Positions 33,001 through 40,340 of a stretch of 64,000 nt of DNA are shown here, one piece after another. Positions within the stretch are counted from its first letter, which is position 1. Every line of letters starts with the position of its first letter. This DNA is from Terriglobia bacterium (lineage in GTDB: Bacteria > Acidobacteriota > Terriglobia > UBA7540). Position numbers and translations under genes: made by a program. The stretch lies in contig JASHON010000164.1 in the NCBI GenBank assembly GCA_030041095.1, forward strand, positions 1 to 64,000. Direction: 5' to 3'. Under the pieces are notes generated by a model. It saw nothing but the letters and a program-made list of their open reading frames with translations, was not told the origin of the DNA and did not search any database.

Positions 33001-33221
33001 GTTAGCGTGACCGTAGCCGATTCCTGGCCACCTGCCAGGACTTGCCCAAAGTCGACGGTGGGCGGAGCCATGCCCAAGTTCTGAGACTGAGTGGCTGCTG
33101 AGGTCGAAGGGGTAAAAGTGCTCTCTCCGCAAGAGGTGAGAAATGCCACGAGCGACAATATAGAGATGACCGAGCAGGTGAAAATGGCGTTCTTTGCCCG
33201 GTTCGGATCAAGGCCCTTCAT
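30054..33221 (-). CDS. Lipoprotein with nine ASH-type repeats and a fibronectin III domain
   Basis: A 1055-residue surface lipoprotein. The signal peptide ends in the lipobox 'LTSC' (about residues 28-31). Then come nine 'choice-of-anchor D' (ASH-like immunoglobulin) repeats of about 102 residues. Each starts 'LSxSPxxxxFGNVxxG' and contains 'TVTLTNTGTGSVT', 'GxGFSxSGLxLPxTLAxGQ' and 'FSPTxxGSxTGxxSxVSNAS'. A C-terminal fibronectin type III domain ('LTWTASTSPNISGYNVYRG') ends the protein. Repeats 3-9 are nearly identical and form a 306-309-bp DNA repeat. Likely a structural or adhesive cell-surface protein; the family has no proven enzymatic role. Repeat number may vary between strains. Confidence 0.85.
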   Translation of the reverse strand: MKGLDPNRAKNAIFTCSVISILSLVAFLTSCGESTFTPSTSAATQSQNLGMAPPTVDFGQVLAGGQESATVTLTNAGSASLSVSGITVTGKSFSASGLSLPLDLTAGKSYSFNTMFAPQAAGSYSGNLSVVSNASPTPQVLPLEGVGVTRDLSISPSSLNFGNVAVGGTGTQTVALTNSGTTSMTISAVNIAGAGFGASGLSLPLSLGAGQTVNFSATFSPTAGGSATGSVSVTSDASNSPTAAALTGVGVVPQLSATPASINFGSVVVGTSSAETVTVTNTGTSSVTVTQANAAGTGFSISGLQLPLTLASGQSSSFEAIFTPTTTGSATGNVSLVSNALNSPTTVSFSGTAITLQLSVSPATITFGNVETNSTSTQSVTLANTGTGAVTVTQASVTGAGFSASGLALPLTLASGQSAALAAAFSPSTTGSETGTLSIGSNASNSPSSVTLSGTGVTFQLSAAPSNISFGDVSVGGSSSQAVTLTNNGTASVTVTQANVTGAGLSVSGLTLPLTLAGGRSAGFSVVFAPASTGSITGSVSMVSNASNSPTVVSVSGTGGTLELSASPSSLNFGSVTAGSKSTETVALTNNGTDSVTISQATLTGTGFSASGLTLPVTLAAGQSTSLSATFSPTSAGSATGNISVVSTASNSPTLVSLSGAGTTLELSASPGSVGFGDVTVGVKSTETVTLTNSGTGSVTISQANVTGSGFSVSGLTLPVTLASGQSANLSASFSPTLAGSATGSISVVSDASNSPASIALSGTGVTLQLSASPASVSFGNVSTGTINSQTVTLTNTGTGSVTVTQANVSGTGFSVSGLTLPATLAGGQNANFSATFSPTSTGSVTGSISIVSNASNSPASVALSGTGVTLQLSASPSTVNFGNVIVNNSSSQSIVVTNTGTASVTINSVTASGTGFSISGITLPVTLGANQNTSFNAVFSPTATGSGTGTVAVASTASNSPNDIALSGDGVNSHTVSLTWTASTSPNISGYNVYRGTVSGGPYSKLNSSFVAGTSYTDTTPLAGNTYYYVVTAVNSSNIESTYSIQASADVPTP

Positions 33222-33665
33222 CGTTTACGCTCGCTACTTCTGCCGAAACCTGAACGTGCGGTGGCCCTGGTTTTCTTTTATCTATTGAGAAATATCGACT
33301 GGATAAGATCTGTTAATGAGCAAAAATTCACGAAGCTTGGCTTGAGATCGGGAATGCTGGGCTCAAACCGGGGATTGGTCTTTATGCGAGGCGCAAGGAT
33401 TAAGAGCGGCGAACTAGCAGGCTTGGTGCTCCACCACGCCCCTCCAGGCGCAGTGTGCCCAGGCTTGGCAAAACATCCGTATTCACCGGACGTGAAAACC
33501 GAGCCCTGGGCGCACACACGCACCCACGGGACCTACCGCACGCCACATGCCATGGGCTTTAAGTGTGTTTCTTGTTGTAGTAGCTATGGTTATGCGCTAG
33601 GCGGAAGTGTCGGGACTCCGGAGAAATTACACCGAGAAAGTAAATCTTACCGACCTGGATGCCGT
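33222..33665. other. Intergenic region, nothing recognised
   Basis: This lies between the start of the ASH-repeat lipoprotein gene and the 3' end of the LuxR gene, both on the minus strand. The plus-strand frame 33261-33941 has no domain and runs antisense into the LuxR gene. I see no RNA gene or clear terminator. Confidence 0.4.
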
Positions 33666-34796
33666 TCACGCACTAGCGGTAGCGGGAACCGGAATGGCTT
33701 GCTCGTCATCAGACTCGTTATCGAGTACGGCCACAGAAAAGGCCGAGTCCTCCGAGCCGCGTTTAATCCGCTTTGTGTCCCCATCGCCATTGAAGTGTTT
33801 GCTCAACCATTTCACTGCACGGCTCTCGGCTGCGGCAATATCGCTGTTTGCCATTTTAGCGGCCATCCGCCCCCGGACGGCTCTGGCGGTTTCGGAAACC
33901 GACGCTGCAGTCTTCTCGGCAAGCGTCAGCCACATGTATGAGGCGACGGAATCTTTCGGTAGACCCTGTCCACGGTGATACATCTCCGCCAGCCGGAACT
34001 GCGCGGATGGGCAGCCGGCCTGGGCTTCTTTGAAGAACGATGACAGAGGCGACTGATCATTGTTGGGAGACTTCGCCGGCTGCGGGGTCGTCTCCGGCTC
34101 GGAAGGCTGTGGCCGGCGGCTGAGAACATATAAGGTTAATTCGGCCCGGTTCGAAACCCCCAGCCGGTCAAAGATCCGGAAAAGGTAATTCTTCACCGTG
34201 TGCTCGCTCAGCTTCAGCTTCTCGGCGATTTCCCGATTGGAATATCCCTCGATCACCCAGCGGGCGACCGCTTGTTCTTGATTCGTGAGCATGGCCTTTC
34301 CGTGCGTGTTCAGCAAGCGAACGGGCGGAGACTGAACCAGCGTTTCGACGATGGCGGAAACATCGGCCTGACCCGCGTAAATCTTGCCTTGATGAACGTG
34401 GGAGATGCATTCCCACAGGCCCTCGATCGCCTCGCCCTGATGGAAGATCCCTCTCGCGCCTGATTGGAACGCTTCGGCGATCACTTCGCAGGCGGGTGAA
34501 TCGACCACAATCACAATCTTGGTCTCTGGAGAACAGGCTAACAGGCGCTTTGCCAAGTGAAGGCCTTTGAGCGGCTCGCCCTCCAGATTCTGGTTAATGA
34601 CCACAACGTCGGGCGAGTTCGCCGACGCGCTAGAAAGCGCCTCTTCGCAACTGATTGCGGAATCAACGACTTCGCAGCCCGAAAACCGGCCCAGAACGTC
34701 CTTCAGCAGAAAAGCCACCATGCGGTTTTCTGCAACCGCCGTAACCCGAATTCGTTTTGAGTTCGTGAGTTGAGATACACTTCTCCCCCTCGGCAT
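33666..34796 (-). CDS. LuxR-family regulator with degenerate receiver and Sel1 repeat
   Basis: A 376-residue regulator. Residues about 15-130 have the fold pattern of a response-regulator receiver, but the phosphoacceptor Asp is replaced by Asn ('PDVVVINQNLEG'), the acidic pair is reduced to 'AEN' and the Lys is lost ('GIFHQGE'). It therefore cannot be phosphorylated normally. Residues about 168-226 are a NarL/LuxR HTH ('LTNQEQAVARWVIEGYSNRE', then EIAEKLKLSEHTVKNYL). Residues about 255-300 contain a Sel1-like repeat ('AQFRLAEMYHRGQGLPKDSV'). The ATG at 34796 has GGAGAGG upstream; a GTG two codons earlier is too close to it. It is divergent from the PilZ gene that heads the polysaccharide locus and may control it. 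Confidence 0.82.
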   Translation of the reverse strand: MPRGRSVSQLTNSKRIRVTAVAENRMVAFLLKDVLGRFSGCEVVDSAISCEEALSSASANSPDVVVINQNLEGEPLKGLHLAKRLLACSPETKIVIVVDSPACEVIAEAFQSGARGIFHQGEAIEGLWECISHVHQGKIYAGQADVSAIVETLVQSPPVRLLNTHGKAMLTNQEQAVARWVIEGYSNREIAEKLKLSEHTVKNYLFRIFDRLGVSNRAELTLYVLSRRPQPSEPETTPQPAKSPNNDQSPLSSFFKEAQAGCPSAQFRLAEMYHRGQGLPKDSVASYMWLTLAEKTAASVSETARAVRGRMAAKMANSDIAAAESRAVKWLSKHFNGDGDTKRIKRGSEDSAFSVAVLDNESDDEQAIPVPATASA

Positions 34797-34877
34797 AGAC
34801 ACCCCTCTCCCGCGTCTTCACGCGGATGCTATTCGCGGTTTTCCTGGGGGTTTCCCCTCCTCCAGGTCTTGCTCCTA

Positions 34878-34908
34878 TGAGACATCCTTCTTGAGAAGGT
34901 CTGTCTCA
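34878..34908. promoter_or_regulatory. Interrupted inverted repeat (TGAGACA / TGTCTCA)
   Basis: The outer arms TGAGACA and TGTCTCA and inner arms CCTTCT and AGAAGG enclose a TG centre. One arm has a T and the other TC between outer and inner parts. It lies about 80 bp upstream of the LuxR gene start and could be an operator or a leader hairpin. Confidence 0.45.
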
Positions 34909-35011
34909 GCCAATCAATAACACACCCTTTTCAGGTAGGACTAACAACCATAGTGTATACGGCAGACGGGGAACCCTGTCAAGTACGCGGGTCATAATTA
35001 ACCGCTCAGTC

Positions 35012-35029
35012 AAGAGAAGTTCTTCTCTT
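35012..35029. promoter_or_regulatory. Perfect 8-2-8 dyad (AAGAGAAG-TT-CTTCTCTT)
   Basis: A perfect palindrome with a 2-bp centre 149 bp upstream of the PilZ start. Its CTTCT/AGAAG half-site also occurs in the dyad at 34878-34908. A dimeric HTH regulator, possibly the divergent LuxR protein, is a reasonable binder, but this is inference. Confidence 0.45.
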
Positions 35030-35177
35030 CCTGCGATGAGAAGAGACGCGCCGTCGCTCGCAAAAACTCTCTATTGTCCCGGAGTCCTAGTTGTGATGCT
35101 GAGTACGGCCATTCGCTTCCTTGTGCCAAAGGGCCTTGGGAATGTAGCCTGGAAGTGATTTCGGGGGGAAATCTAAC

Positions 35178-35684
35178 GTGGCTTCGCTTTCACGGCCAAT
35201 CCCCCCCACGAGTCATTTAATAATGCGCCGACTTCGAAGAGAAAATCTCGCGCCGACCGACCGTAGAAAGGCTACTCGCTACGAGCAGGGTTTGCCTGCC
35301 AGCTTTCGATGGGTTGACGGAGCGGGCACAAGGATCGCCTACGGCACTTGCCGGGACCTGAGTTGCGAGGGAGCTTTCGTCGTGACCAACGTCGTTCCTG
35401 GGTTGGGCACGACCGTCACGGTTGACATTCGCGTACCGTTGCCCGCGCCGAGTTCCCGGAACGTCAGGTTTAGCGGAAAGGGCATCGTTGCCAGAGTTGA
35501 TCGAGGGCAAGGCGAAGGCGGTTTTGCCATTTCGGGGCATTTCAATCTCAAGAGAGCGGTGGCATCTAGCCGTGGACAGGATGGACCGGGGCAGGCGCGA
35601 GTGGCAGGACTTGTCGAGGACCGGCCGCTGACGTCTGCGGTGTTCGCCGCGGTGGCCGAGCAGCCCAAGTCCAAAGCAAACTGA
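35178..35684 (+). CDS. PilZ domain protein (c-di-GMP receptor)
   Basis: A 168-residue protein with a PilZ domain at about residues 25-125. The RxxxR motif is in 'TDRRKATRYEQG' and the D/NxSxxG motif in 'CRDLSCEGAFV', so cyclic-di-GMP binding is expected. PilZ proteins commonly adjust exopolysaccharide export or motility, matching the locus that follows. The start is GTG 35178 or ATG 35223; both precede the domain. The C-terminus (about 130-168) is a low-complexity tail. It is the first gene on the plus strand of the locus. Confidence 0.8.
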   Translation: MASLSRPIPPTSHLIMRRLRRENLAPTDRRKATRYEQGLPASFRWVDGAGTRIAYGTCRDLSCEGAFVVTNVVPGLGTTVTVDIRVPLPAPSSRNVRFSGKGIVARVDRGQGEGGFAISGHFNLKRAVASSRGQDGPGQARVAGLVEDRPLTSAVFAAVAEQPKSKAN

Positions 35685-36082
35685 CCGTTCGCACGCTGAG
35701 GGGGAGCATGAGTTTAGAGCGGCCACACCGAGTCTACCAGAATGTTGAGTTGACGGCTGATGGGCGAGGTTCCCAGCAGCGACTTCCCTTAAACTCGAAG
35801 AGATTTTCGCGCACAGCGTGCGCACCCTGGGGCACGACCCCAGCGGATGGTGGAACTGACGAGCTCGAAGCTCTTGGCCTTGGCGCCGAGCGGATTTGGG
35901 TGGAACCAGCCCGGCGCTGAGAAGTGGTGACATTCACTGCCGATGCATGATCGTTCGATCGTGGTTTCGGCAGCGTCGTAACAATCGCGAGGCGGACGGC
36001 GTTTGGGCCTGCCGTTAGCGATTTGCTTTCAGGAGGGGCTTACCTGCGGGAGAACCCGATGTAAGTCAGGTGGCGGAGCTTT
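35685..36082. other. Leader region of the antiterminator gene
   Basis: No gene is supported. A hairpin CTTAC-CTGC-GGG-AGAA-CCC-GAT-GTAAG lies at 36039-36065, just upstream of the NusG-like gene. The rest shows short palindromes only. It may be an untranslated leader of the operon. Confidence 0.45.
36039..36065 (+). promoter_or_regulatory. Leader hairpin before the NusG-like gene
   Basis: Outer stem CTTAC/GTAAG and inner stem GGG/CCC with an AGAA tetraloop, ending 17 nt before the ATG. GGAG at 36075-36078 then serves as ribosome binding site. A recruitment hairpin for a specialised NusG is a possible role; no match to a named riboswitch was recognised. Confidence 0.4.
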
Positions 36083-36706
36083 ATGCAAAATCCTTTATTA
36101 ATTGAAAACAGCTTCACTCCAGAATCTGATACTCCGTGGCACGCCATCTACACGTGGCACCAGCACGAGAAGATGGTGGCGGACCTGCTTTCGAGAAAGG
36201 GTTTTGAGATTTTCCTGCCTTTGTATCAATCCACTCGGCGCTGGAAGGATCGCCTCAAGACCCTCTCGTTGCCTTTATTTCCCTCTTACGTTTTCATTCG
36301 TGGAGGAATGGACCAGCATTTACAGATCGTCACGACGCCCGGCGTATCGTCACTGCTGACGGTGTCGGGGCGCGTGGCTGAAATTTCCCGCGACGAAATT
36401 GATGCGGTGAAGCGGACCGTCGAGAGTTCTTTGCGAGCGGAGCCGCATCCGTTCTTGAAGTGTGGCGACTGGGTACGGGTGAAGGCTGGGCCGCTGGAGG
36501 GAATCGAAGGCATTCTAGTACGAATGAAGGGTATGTTCCGCTTGGTCATTTCGGTCGAGCTGCTGCAAAAGTCCGTAGCCGTGGAAGTGGATTCCGCAAT
36601 GGTCGAGCGTGCACGTTGCCCCTATCCGACGCCGATTGGGAACATACCGGGGAATATTGCACTAAGAGTTTCCACCACCGCGAATCTTGCCGCCGCGGCT
36701 CGTTAG
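36083..36706 (+). CDS. UpxY/RfaH-like transcription antiterminator (NusG family)
   Basis: A 207-residue specialised NusG paralogue. The NGN domain spans about residues 18-115 ('WHAIYTWHQHEKMVADLL', 'EIFLPLYQSTRRWKDR', 'PLFPSYVFIR', 'VTTPGVSSLL'). A KOW domain follows ('GDWVRVKAGPLEGIEGILVR'). Such proteins ride on RNA polymerase and allow read-through of long polysaccharide operons. Location at the head of the locus supports that role. A ribosome binding site GGAG is 4 nt upstream. Confidence 0.85.
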   Translation: MQNPLLIENSFTPESDTPWHAIYTWHQHEKMVADLLSRKGFEIFLPLYQSTRRWKDRLKTLSLPLFPSYVFIRGGMDQHLQIVTTPGVSSLLTVSGRVAEISRDEIDAVKRTVESSLRAEPHPFLKCGDWVRVKAGPLEGIEGILVRMKGMFRLVISVELLQKSVAVEVDSAMVERARCPYPTPIGNIPGNIALRVSTTANLAAAAR

Positions 36707-37013
36707 CGCAGGGTGGCCATGATATCTCGCCATAATCTAAAGCTCCGTCGGGTAACCAACGGGCATGCTCACGTTACCCCCCCTCACGAGGGCATGCCCT
36801 CCCGGCGGTCGTTATGAAGACCGCGTCCGTGACGAGGGTGTCCATAACTTGAGGGCTAGAGTTTTGGGTTCTCCCGCGGGTTGCCGCGCATCGGCAGCCT
36901 CTTCTCTAACTCGAAGGGGGCATTCGGACTGCAGAAGTACAGGTCTGGATGCTGAATTCCTGGCCCTTGCAGCGGAAAGCTGCAGGGATTCCAACGAAAG
37001 GAGGAACACCGCA
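36707..37013. other. Leader of the PEP-CTERM gene
   Basis: 307 bp without a supported gene. A GGTAAC...GTTACC inverted repeat with a 16-nt loop lies near 36750-36777 and is followed by two GGGCATGC words. The strong AAAGGAGG at 36997-37004 serves the downstream TTG start. Confidence 0.4.
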
Positions 37014-37667
37014 TTGAAACCAACGAAAATCCTGACCGGCTTGGCAGTGGCTTTCCTGCTTGCTTGTTTCGTAGGCATGCCTGCCATGGCCGATACCATT
37101 TCGTTCGACGGATTCGGCGGCAGTTTCTCATTCACTAACACCTCCCCTGGCTCGTTAAGTGTAACGAATGCCGGGGTCAGTTACATTTTCGATCAGGTCA
37201 CCGGGGCGGTGGATTCGACGGTCAGCGGCACTTTGAACCTGACCAGTGGGTCTGCAAGCTCGACCTGTGCTACTTCCAATTGCACGGTCAGCTTCGACGC
37301 GGGCGGGTCGCTAACGATCGTCGGCAGCGATTCCACACTCGGCATCAGCTCTGGGACTACGCTACTTTCGGCTACTTTCGCTGATGGCTCTGCTACGTTC
37401 TCCAGCAGCGGAAGTGGCACGTTTAGTGGCGACTTAGCTGACATACAGCTCAACTCGATCATCGCTAACTCCTACGGACTGACTGGACTGAGCGGCTCTG
37501 ATGCTGAAACGGAGTTCTCAGTTTCATTCGGCAGTAGCGGGTTCAGCGGCGCCGTCGGGACCTCAGGCGTCACCATTGCAGAGGCCCCCGAGCCCAGCAG
37601 TCTTAGTCTGCTGGCATTAGTGCTGCTAGGCGGACTGCTGTTTATGAGGAAAAAGGTTTTTGCCTGA
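37014..37667 (+). CDS. PEP-CTERM sorting domain protein
   Basis: A 217-residue exported protein. It has a signal peptide ('LKPTKILTGLAVAFLLACFV' start, cleaved after 'AMA'), a Ser/Thr/Gly-rich beta body, and a C-terminal PEP-CTERM signal 'APEPSSLSLLALVLLGGLLF' followed by MRKK. Exosortases (XrtA/EpsH type) process such proteins in exopolysaccharide-producing bacteria. I place the start at the TTG 37014 because a perfect AAAGGAGG lies 9 nt upstream and it begins exactly at the signal peptide; the frame extends to 36765 but without any signal-peptide character. Two Cys are in the body (CATSNC). No exosortase gene is in the window. Confidence 0.82.
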   Translation: MKPTKILTGLAVAFLLACFVGMPAMADTISFDGFGGSFSFTNTSPGSLSVTNAGVSYIFDQVTGAVDSTVSGTLNLTSGSASSTCATSNCTVSFDAGGSLTIVGSDSTLGISSGTTLLSATFADGSATFSSSGSGTFSGDLADIQLNSIIANSYGLTGLSGSDAETEFSVSFGSSGFSGAVGTSGVTIAEAPEPSSLSLLALVLLGGLLFMRKKVFA

Positions 37668-37848
37668 TTCTCACGCCGCGGTTTGCGATCGCAGCGATCT
37701 TCACCTGTCCAGCTCCAGGGAGAACCCGAATCTTCTCTTCGTCGTTGTAAGAGGCTCACCAAGCGCCTGCCGGCGCGCAGAACAATCAAAACTTTGATCC
37801 CAGCGCTTCACTCCGGCGAGACGCGGCAAATGAACTCTTGATCATTCG

Positions 37849-39408
37849 ATGTCACAACCACGAGTCTTAACAGTTCAAGATTACATCGCCATGGCGCGGC
37901 GCCGGTGGTATCTCATCATACTGCCGGCCATCCTTGGAGTGGCGGCGGGTTACGGCTTGGTCCGCGTTCTTCCCAAGCGCTACACGTCCCAGGCAATGAT
38001 GCTGGTTGAACAGCAACAAGTCCCGAATACTTACGTAGAGCCCATCGTGACCGAAGATCTTAACGCGCGGATCGCTAACATCGAGGAGCAGACGCTCAGC
38101 CGGACGCGGCTCGCTCCCGTCATCGAGCGCTACAGCCTTTTCAAGGAAGACGGCAAGCAGCCGCCTATGGATCAAATGATCGTGCTCATGCACAAGGCGG
38201 TCAAGCTCACTCCGGTGCAGCCTATGGTCACGACGCCCTCGCAAACGATTCCGGGCTTCTACCTGGCGGTGACCCTCGATAATCCGCGGCAGGCGCAAGC
38301 TGTATGTAACGATCTAACCTCCATGTTCGTGGATGAATACATTCGCCAGCAGGAAATGACGGCACAAGGCACAACGAACTTTCTGCAGAGTCAGTTGGAC
38401 GATGCGAAACGGAAACTCAATGAACAAGATGCCATCCTGGCGGATTTTGAAGGCAAGTATATGGGGGCGCTGCCCGACGAAACCAGAACCAATCTCGACA
38501 TGCTGGGAACCCTGAACACGCAGCTTGAGGCCGTGACGGAGAATCTAAACCGTGCCGTACAGGATCAGTCCTACATGCAGTCTGTGCTCGCGGAGCAGGT
38601 CCAGGCGTGGAACGTCACGCGTGAAATGAAAGACGGATACGTCGCCACTCCGGATACCCAAGGCGGGAATCCCTTGCTCGATCAGCTCGCAACCTTGCAA
38701 TCACAGCTTTCAACGCTCCGGGCGCGTTACACGGATGACTTTCCGGATGTGATCAAAGTAAAGTCTGAAATCTCCGCAATTCAAAAACAGATTCGAGACG
38801 CCGCACCGGCCACGCCGGCTACGAAACAGTCGAAGGTGCCTTCAGCCACCACACTCGAGCCGCCGGAGATTCAAAAACTCCGGGGCGAGATTCAGTCCTT
38901 GGGCTCAACCATTAAGATCGACACGCAGCAGCAAGACCAGTTGAAAGGCCAGATTGCAGTTTACGAATCACGTCTCAAGCTAAGTCCTGAGGTTGAGGAG
39001 GAGTACAAGAAAATCACCCGCGATCACGACACCGCGCAGAAGTTCTATAACAGTCTCCTGGCGAAGAGCGATCAGTCGCACATGGCCAGCGAACTCGAAC
39101 GCCGGCAGGAAGGTGAGCAGCTCCGCGTAATGGATCCGGCCAGCTTGCCGGACCGTCCGTCGTTTCCGAAGCCGCTGTTGTTCATTGGCGGAGGATTCGC
39201 CGGAGGGCTGGCTTTGGGAGTGGCGGGAGTTCTCGGGCTGGAAATGAGCGACAAGCGCATCCGCTCGGAGCGCGACCTCCAATACTACCTCGGCTCTTCA
39301 GCATTTGCCTTGATTCCCTCCATTGAGATTGCAGCCCTCAGAAAGTCCCAGCATCTGAAAACCACAGGGCGGAAAGACAAGCCGCGGAAATTGATCGAAG
39401 CATCATGA
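37849..39408 (+). CDS. GumC/Wzz-type polysaccharide chain-length protein
   Basis: A 519-residue inner-membrane co-polymerase. Helix 1 is at about residues 18-40 ('WYLIILPAILGVAAGYGLV'), followed by a Wzz domain ('RYTSQAMMLVEQQQVP'). A long coiled-coil section follows (about 180-420) with 'GNPLLDQLATLQSQLSTLRA', and helix 2 is at about 443-465 ('LLFIGGGFAGGLALGVAGVL'). It sets polymer length and links the polymerase to the outer-membrane exporter. It is coupled by an ATGA overlap to the BY-kinase gene. No strong ribosome binding site precedes the ATG. Confidence 0.88.
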   Translation: MSQPRVLTVQDYIAMARRRWYLIILPAILGVAAGYGLVRVLPKRYTSQAMMLVEQQQVPNTYVEPIVTEDLNARIANIEEQTLSRTRLAPVIERYSLFKEDGKQPPMDQMIVLMHKAVKLTPVQPMVTTPSQTIPGFYLAVTLDNPRQAQAVCNDLTSMFVDEYIRQQEMTAQGTTNFLQSQLDDAKRKLNEQDAILADFEGKYMGALPDETRTNLDMLGTLNTQLEAVTENLNRAVQDQSYMQSVLAEQVQAWNVTREMKDGYVATPDTQGGNPLLDQLATLQSQLSTLRARYTDDFPDVIKVKSEISAIQKQIRDAAPATPATKQSKVPSATTLEPPEIQKLRGEIQSLGSTIKIDTQQQDQLKGQIAVYESRLKLSPEVEEEYKKITRDHDTAQKFYNSLLAKSDQSHMASELERRQEGEQLRVMDPASLPDRPSFPKPLLFIGGGFAGGLALGVAGVLGLEMSDKRIRSERDLQYYLGSSAFALIPSIEIAALRKSQHLKTTGRKDKPRKLIEAS

Positions 39409-40340
39409 GCCGCATTTACGACGCGTTGAAGAAGGCCGAAGAAGACGGCGTCACAGGGCTGACGTCCCAGCCGGAGCCGGCGTCGCTCGATACTGCCAGG
39501 CACGCCGATCGGGTGGATGTTCAGATTGAGGCGAGCGTGCCACGGCTTGACCAGACAGGGCGCAACGAGTCCGCGAACGGCGCAGGCACGTTGAGAGCCT
39601 TTGCCGAGCAGTGTCCACAGACCGACTGGGCGCCGGATCCCGCGACGGTTCTCTTCTATGGCGAAGAATTCCGCACGCCCGGAAGCGAAGAATTCCGCAC
39701 GCTGCGATCTCGCCTTGATTTGGTGCGCGAGCGGCAATCGCTCCAGACGTTGCTCGTCACCAGCGCCCTGCCGGGTGAAGGAAAAACCTTTGTCGCGGCG
39801 AACCTGGCGCAGGTCATTGTCTGGCAGCGCGAGCGGCACGTCCTGCTGATCGACGGTGATCTGCGAGCGTCGCGGCTTCACCGGGCTTTGGGTGTAAACG
39901 CCAGTCCGGGGCTTTCGGACTATCTCAGTGGCGACGCGAGCGAATTCGCGATCGTCAAGCGCGGTCCTCTGGAGAACTTTTTCTTTATTCCGGGCGGCAC
40001 GCCGGCAGCCAACGCCAGTGAACTCATCGCCAACGGCCGCCTTCGGACGCTGCTCCGGCGGCTCGCCGTTGCTTTCGACTGGATCATCGTTGATTCACCT
40101 CCGGTCATTCCCTTGGCGGACGCGCGGCTGATTGCGGAGTTCTGCGATGGCGTCCTGCTGGTCGTCAAGAACGGCGAAACCCCCGGCGATCTCGCCCAGG
40201 TGGCCTACCGCGAGTTTCGCGGCAAGCCTTTTGTGGGGATTGTATTGAACGGAGTAGACCCCGAGGCTAGCTATGGGTACGAATACTACCACTACGGAGA
40301 CGCGGAGCAGAAGTTACGCAGCAAGGCAGGAAAACGATGA
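39405..40340 (+). CDS. CpsD/CapB-type tyrosine autokinase (BY-kinase)
   Basis: A 311-residue cytoplasmic BY-kinase working with the preceding GumC-like protein. Walker A is 'SALPGEGKT' (120-128), Walker A' is 'LLIDGDLR' (147-154) and Walker B is 'WIIVDSPP' (226-233). A tyrosine cluster YGYEYYHY at 290-297 is the expected autophosphorylation tail. The N-terminus 'MSRIYDALKKAEEDG' is typical of PEP-CTERM-locus kinases. It overlaps both neighbours by 4 nt, so the three genes form one translational unit. Confidence 0.9.
   Translation: MSRIYDALKKAEEDGVTGLTSQPEPASLDTARHADRVDVQIEASVPRLDQTGRNESANGAGTLRAFAEQCPQTDWAPDPATVLFYGEEFRTPGSEEFRTLRSRLDLVRERQSLQTLLVTSALPGEGKTFVAANLAQVIVWQRERHVLLIDGDLRASRLHRALGVNASPGLSDYLSGDASEFAIVKRGPLENFFFIPGGTPAANASELIANGRLRTLLRRLAVAFDWIIVDSPPVIPLADARLIAEFCDGVLLVVKNGETPGDLAQVAYREFRGKPFVGIVLNGVDPEASYGYEYYHYGDAEQKLRSKAGKR

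Larger units (their letters stand above)
34797..35177. other. Divergent regulatory region of the polysaccharide locus
   Basis: The 380-bp region separates the LuxR gene from the PilZ gene. It contains two dyads that share the words AGAAG and CTTCT: an interrupted one at 34878-34908 and a perfect 8-2-8 one at 35012-35029. No convincing promoter could be assigned to either side. Confidence 0.5.

Noticed and set aside
33261-33941. 226-residue plus-strand frame
   Set aside because: Antisense to the LuxR gene over a third of its length, with biased composition and no motif.
36707-37013. c-di-GMP riboswitch before the PEP-CTERM gene
   Set aside because: Context made it plausible, but the conserved GEMM core is not visible.
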